DNA of 64,000 nt. Source: an uncultured Rhodospirillaceae bacterium (GTDB taxonomy: Bacteria; Pseudomonadota; Alphaproteobacteria; Rhodospirillales; Magnetospirillaceae). The position numbers and the translations under genes are program-made. A model generated the notes under the pieces. The model was not told where the DNA came from and made no database searches. It saw only the letters and a program-made list of their open reading frames with translations. The stretch spans positions 1-64,000 of the forward strand of contig CALABS010000040.1 in NCBI GenBank assembly GCA_937887565.1, read 5' to 3'. This document shows, piece after piece, positions 61,801 to 64,000 of the stretch; position 1 is the first letter of the stretch, and each line of letters opens with the position of its first letter.

Positions 61801-63252
61801 GAGTTCGGTGCCATCCGGCATCACTTCGAAGCGGAAGACAGAGCAGGGCAGCGAATCGGCCATGTCGCGCATGAGCTGGCGAGACCACTCGGCTGCGCGC
61901 CGGGAGCGCTCCAACTCTTGGGTACGCTCCAGGACGCGGGTCTCCAGGGTAGCGTTGGCCTCCTCTAGGCTGGCGGTGGAAGCCTGCAGCGCCACACGCA
62001 TGGCCTCCTGGGCCGAAGCCAGGGCGGCGATCTCCTTCAAGTCGGAGCGGATGTCCACGGGCCGAGCCAGATCCATCCGCCCGATGCGCGCGCTCTCCTC
62101 GGCCAGGATTTCCAGCGGCGCGGCGAAGCGGCGAGCAAGGGGCAGGGTGACCAGCGCCGCAAACCCCAGGGTTCCCGCGATCAACGCCACCAGCAGCACC
62201 ATCTGCTCGCCACTGACCGGCACGAAATCCTGCTGGGGAGCCATCACCGCCAGCCAGAATGGCTGTTTGCCGATGAAGATTCGGCGGAAATGGGTGAACC
62301 ATTCGACGCCCTCAAACGTCATGGCGTTCAGACTGCCGTCAGGCCGCCCCTGCTCGTTCCACTGCCGCCAGCCCTCCGCCAGAAGCGGCACCCGCTGCTC
62401 CGCCAGGGGCTTTAGCACCGCCTTCTTGATCTCGTCGTCGCTGGAGAAGCGCTCCGCCCGCGGAACTCCAACCAGTTGCCCGGCATCGTCGAGCAGCATG
62501 CCCACGCCGCTGGTCCCGGCAGTGATCCGGCGGGTGAAATGGGACAGGTCCAGCAGCTTGACGTCGTGGGAGACCACATAGCGGCTGCCGTCCGGGGCGG
62601 TCCAGCGGCTGGATGCGGTGATGCCGGGTTCCTTGGTGGTGAAGAAGATGTAGGGCGCGGTCCAGAACACGTCCTCGTCCTGCTCCAGGGCCATGGCGCC
62701 GCCGAACCAGGGCCGCTTGCGGGCGTCGTAGTCACGCTCGAGGATTTCGGTCTTTTCCAGGACACGGTTGCCGCCCCAGGTCATCCATGTGGTCTTCTTG
62801 CCCCAACGCTGGGGATCGCTGAGCCGATTGATCCACTTGCCGTTGGCATACAGCAGCAGGATCTCGCGGCCGGATTCATGGGCCACCAGCACCGACGAGA
62901 TTTCCGGGTGGTTCTCTATGACCGGGAAGAAGAACTCGTTGAACTTCTCCACCTGATCCAAGGTCAGGCTATTGTTCAGGCCCCAGTGCCGGCTGGTGTT
63001 GAGCGTGACCTCGACCGTCGCCAGCAGGCGTTGGACCCTCGAGTTCAATTCCCCCACGGTCTCGCGCATCTGGGTGTCGGCCAAGCGCTCGATTGTCGGG
63101 GCGACAATGAAGGCGTAAGTGGAGATGGCGAAGACGCCCAGCGCCATCACCACGATCAGGAAGGCGCGGAGAAGCAGGCTCACCCGTACCGACACGCCGG
63201 ATGCGGATGCGCCTGGGGATGACGGCAAGGATCGTGGTACCGGACCGGTCAT
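58897..63252 (-). CDS. hybrid sensor histidine kinase with two REC domains and HPt
   Basis: 1451 residues. Order: membrane span (about 24-50), periplasmic dCache domain (about 55-335), second span (about 350-372), HAMP, short coiled coil, two PAS domains (about 460-700), HisKA with MSHEIRTPMN, HATPase (NAIKFTETG, DTGIGITDEQ, GTGLGLAI), REC1 (VLVVDDNDN, phospho-Asp LLDWRMPD), REC2 (ILLVEDNELNQ, LMDMQMPVMDG) and HPt with His in RLAHTLKGLAGMIGA. A complete phosphorelay in one chain. The downstream HD-GYP regulators are the natural targets. Confidence 0.93.
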   Translation of the reverse strand: MTGPVPRSLPSSPGASASGVSVRVSLLLRAFLIVVMALGVFAISTYAFIVAPTIERLADTQMRETVGELNSRVQRLLATVEVTLNTSRHWGLNNSLTLDQVEKFNEFFFPVIENHPEISSVLVAHESGREILLLYANGKWINRLSDPQRWGKKTTWMTWGGNRVLEKTEILERDYDARKRPWFGGAMALEQDEDVFWTAPYIFFTTKEPGITASSRWTAPDGSRYVVSHDVKLLDLSHFTRRITAGTSGVGMLLDDAGQLVGVPRAERFSSDDEIKKAVLKPLAEQRVPLLAEGWRQWNEQGRPDGSLNAMTFEGVEWFTHFRRIFIGKQPFWLAVMAPQQDFVPVSGEQMVLLVALIAGTLGFAALVTLPLARRFAAPLEILAEESARIGRMDLARPVDIRSDLKEIAALASAQEAMRVALQASTASLEEANATLETRVLERTQELERSRRAAEWSRQLMRDMADSLPCSVFRFEVMPDGTELFRFISAKAEEIWGATSSSLLDDPDQRWKRVHPDDRQTARNAVIQSIRDNMPTNLLYRVVNGNHAFRWVETRSMVSLMADGTRVWNGYWLDVTEREDALHRIREAEERLRVLTNSVPVVVFELRSEGDLFWFTFLSRQVYDILGVGHEQLKANGDRLYGAVLPADREGLEEQVTGAIGQGVPFSAQFRLDAEGETRWVRMEALPIGGGDSLAWAGFFQDVTAVKAAEAVLTHAKEMAEDAARMKSDFLANMSHEIRTPMNAIIGMSYLALKTDLTPRQRDYVRKIQGAGQHLLGIINDILDFSKIEAGKLSIEQADFDLDAMLDNIASLLTDKTNAKQLELVFDIPPEVPRALVGDSLRLGQILINYANNAIKFTETGEIDIMARVKERTEGEVLLCFAVRDTGIGITDEQKGRLFQSFEQADTSTTRKFGGTGLGLAICKRLAELMDGEVGVDSVFGKGSTFWFTARLRVGTQRKRELLPSPDLRGCRVLVVDDNDNARAVLCDLLSSMTFEVADAGSGLAAVDEVKRAAAAGQPYALVLLDWRMPDLDGVTTARQIRALGLDPAPRLLMVTAYGREEVLSQIAEAGIEDVLIKPVSASVLFDTVIRLFGGTAVTEPSKPMDGAPCTPESLASIRGARILLVEDNELNQEVATELLADAGFVVDVAGDGAAALARVQEQSYDLVLMDMQMPVMDGVTATREIRKLGRFGHLPIIAMTANAMQRDRDRCLDAGMNDFAAKPIDPEHLWGVLLRWVPPGERAPVAPRAAASADQPTLPDVPGLDMVGGLRRVQGKAGLYLSSLRKFAASRRTTCDEIRAALDGGDWQTAERLAHTLKGLAGMIGADEVQGRGAELETALAERTPRDTVDAAIEALRHPLATLVTALDSRLPPEREAAQSVVDRAVLDQACHRLRKLLAEDDAEVDDVLDENAGLLAAAFPEEYPRLRAAIKDFDFEAALAALNRAMDRV

Positions 63253-63342
63253 GCCCGCACTTTCACGCAGAACAGGTATTAACCCTGCAGCAATTGTACC
63301 AAAAGGCTGGCGGCGGGACAGCCGCTTGTTGTCCGCCCGCGC

Positions 63343-64000
63343 TCACTTGCCGAAGCCCGGGTGGGCCGGGTCGATGGCGGGAGCGGTCAGTGCCTTGACC
63401 AGCCGGGATTCCATCGCGGCCAGTGAAACCGGCTTGAACAGGTGGCTCATCTGCTCGGCGGTCATGCCGATGCCGATGCCGATGCCGATGCCGGTGTCGG
63501 ACACCTCCAGACGCAGCCACCCGCCTTCATCCGCCGAGGCCGCAAGCGTCACGCGCCCGCCGGCCGGAGTGAACTTGATGCCATTGCCGATCAGGTTGAA
63601 CAGGATCTGCCGAAGACGAACGGGATCGCCGACGATCCACTCGGGGAGAGCCGGGTCGACGGTATAGGCCAGAGCCACATCCTTGGCATCGGCCACGTTG
63701 CGCAAGGTCGCGGCAACGCCGTCAACCACTGAACCAAGCGGAACCGGGATACGTTCCACGTTCATCCGGCCGGCGTCGATCTTGGAGAAGTCCAGTATCT
63801 CGTTGATCACGCCCAGCAGGGACCGGCCGGATTCCCCGGCCACCTTCAACAGACCCCGCTGCTCATCGTTCAAGGGAGTGTCGCCCATGAGGTCGATCAC
63901 ACCGAGCACACCGTTCATAGGCGTGCGGATTTCGTGGCTCATCATGGCCAGGAACGCCGATTTCGCCTGGGTCGCCCGCTCGGCGGCCAGGATTGCGTCG
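63343..64000 (-). CDS. histidine kinase, 3' part, with internal deletion (partial)
   Basis: The 5' end lies outside the window. Visible: HisKA with MMSHEIRTPMNGVLGVIDLM, HATPase N-box FNLIGNGIKFTPAG and G1 box. G1 is expanded to DTGIGIGIGIGMTAEQ by a hexanucleotide repeat. Directly after MSHLFKPV the protein reads SLAAMESRLVKALTAPAID, which is typical of the last helix of a receiver domain. The G2 box and nearly all of a REC domain appear deleted in frame. Such a protein probably cannot function as a normal kinase. Confidence 0.75.
   Translation of the reverse strand, partial: DAILAAERATQAKSAFLAMMSHEIRTPMNGVLGVIDLMGDTPLNDEQRGLLKVAGESGRSLLGVINEILDFSKIDAGRMNVERIPVPLGSVVDGVAATLRNVADAKDVALAYTVDPALPEWIVGDPVRLRQILFNLIGNGIKFTPAGGRVTLAASADEGGWLRLEVSDTGIGIGIGIGMTAEQMSHLFKPVSLAAMESRLVKALTAPAIDPAHPGFGK
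63465..63494 (-). repeat. hexanucleotide tandem repeat in a kinase G1 box
   Basis: Plus strand TGCCGA repeated four times followed by TGCCGG. It encodes alternating Gly-Ile. Normal kinases have a single Gly-Ile-Gly at this place. Confidence 0.85.

Noticed and set aside
63465..63494. Tandem TGCCGA units considered as a CRISPR or VNTR locus outside genes
   Set aside because: Units are six bases without spacers and lie in frame within a kinase gene, so they are a coding microsatellite. No CRISPR array was seen anywhere in the window.

Overview
The window is high-GC DNA from an alphaproteobacterium, most like a Rhodospirillales/Magnetospirillum-type organism. The evidence is a ChvI/ChvG-type two-component pair, an alphaproteobacterial lipid A and Kdo gene run, many chemotaxis and HD-GYP signalling genes, ergothioneine genes and strongly GC-biased codon use. 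The genus is an inference from gene content; nothing here names the species.

Left end (1-5950): an integrated, plasmid-like accessory element. It holds a DUF4160/DUF2442 pair behind a promoter with an embedded palindrome, an orphan gene flanked by 27-bp direct repeats, a plasmid RepA initiator followed by three 18-bp iterons and DnaA boxes, a MntA/HepT toxin-antitoxin pair, an IS630 remnant, an AlpA-like regulator with an AT-hook, and a tyrosine integrase abutting the 3' end of tRNA-Ser(CGA). Next (6100-12900) come infC and thrS, two glycosyltransferases, an alpha/beta hydrolase, a PRC-barrel protein and an ECF sigma factor.

Middle (13100-37900): a hemerythrin protein, a FAD oxidoreductase-Rieske fusion, a glycosyltransferase, egtB-egtD (ergothioneine), a P2-type cation ATPase and a single-domain response regulator. 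A tight five-gene run follows: nadA-nadC-nadB, a stand-alone cNMP-binding protein and a Tat-exported protein. Then come elbB, an M32 carboxypeptidase, chvI-chvG, a DUF1538 membrane protein coupled to two PII-like proteins, and a lower-GC single-chain Type IIG restriction-modification gene that looks recently acquired.

Envelope block (37900-46900): msbA faces a phosphatase-DUF374-waaA-lpxK-lpxL operon that builds and exports Kdo2-lipid A. It is followed by an APC permease, an exported FAM173-like methyltransferase and a small c-type cytochrome. Biosynthetic block (47000-52700): trpB, trpA, accD, folC and an SDR. Here an 80-bp dispersed repeat occurs twice between genes, and a perfect 25-bp inverted repeat lies between trpA and accD.

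Right end (52700-64000): a dCache chemoreceptor, then a damaged tRNA-Leu locus. The 5' half of one tRNA-Leu(UAA) ends in the anticodon loop. An internally deleted integrase follows, then a complete second tRNA-Leu(UAA). The window closes with two tandem HD-GYP response regulators, a 1451-residue hybrid kinase, and the 3' end of another kinase that carries a hexanucleotide-repeat expansion in its ATP-binding G1 box and an apparent internal deletion.
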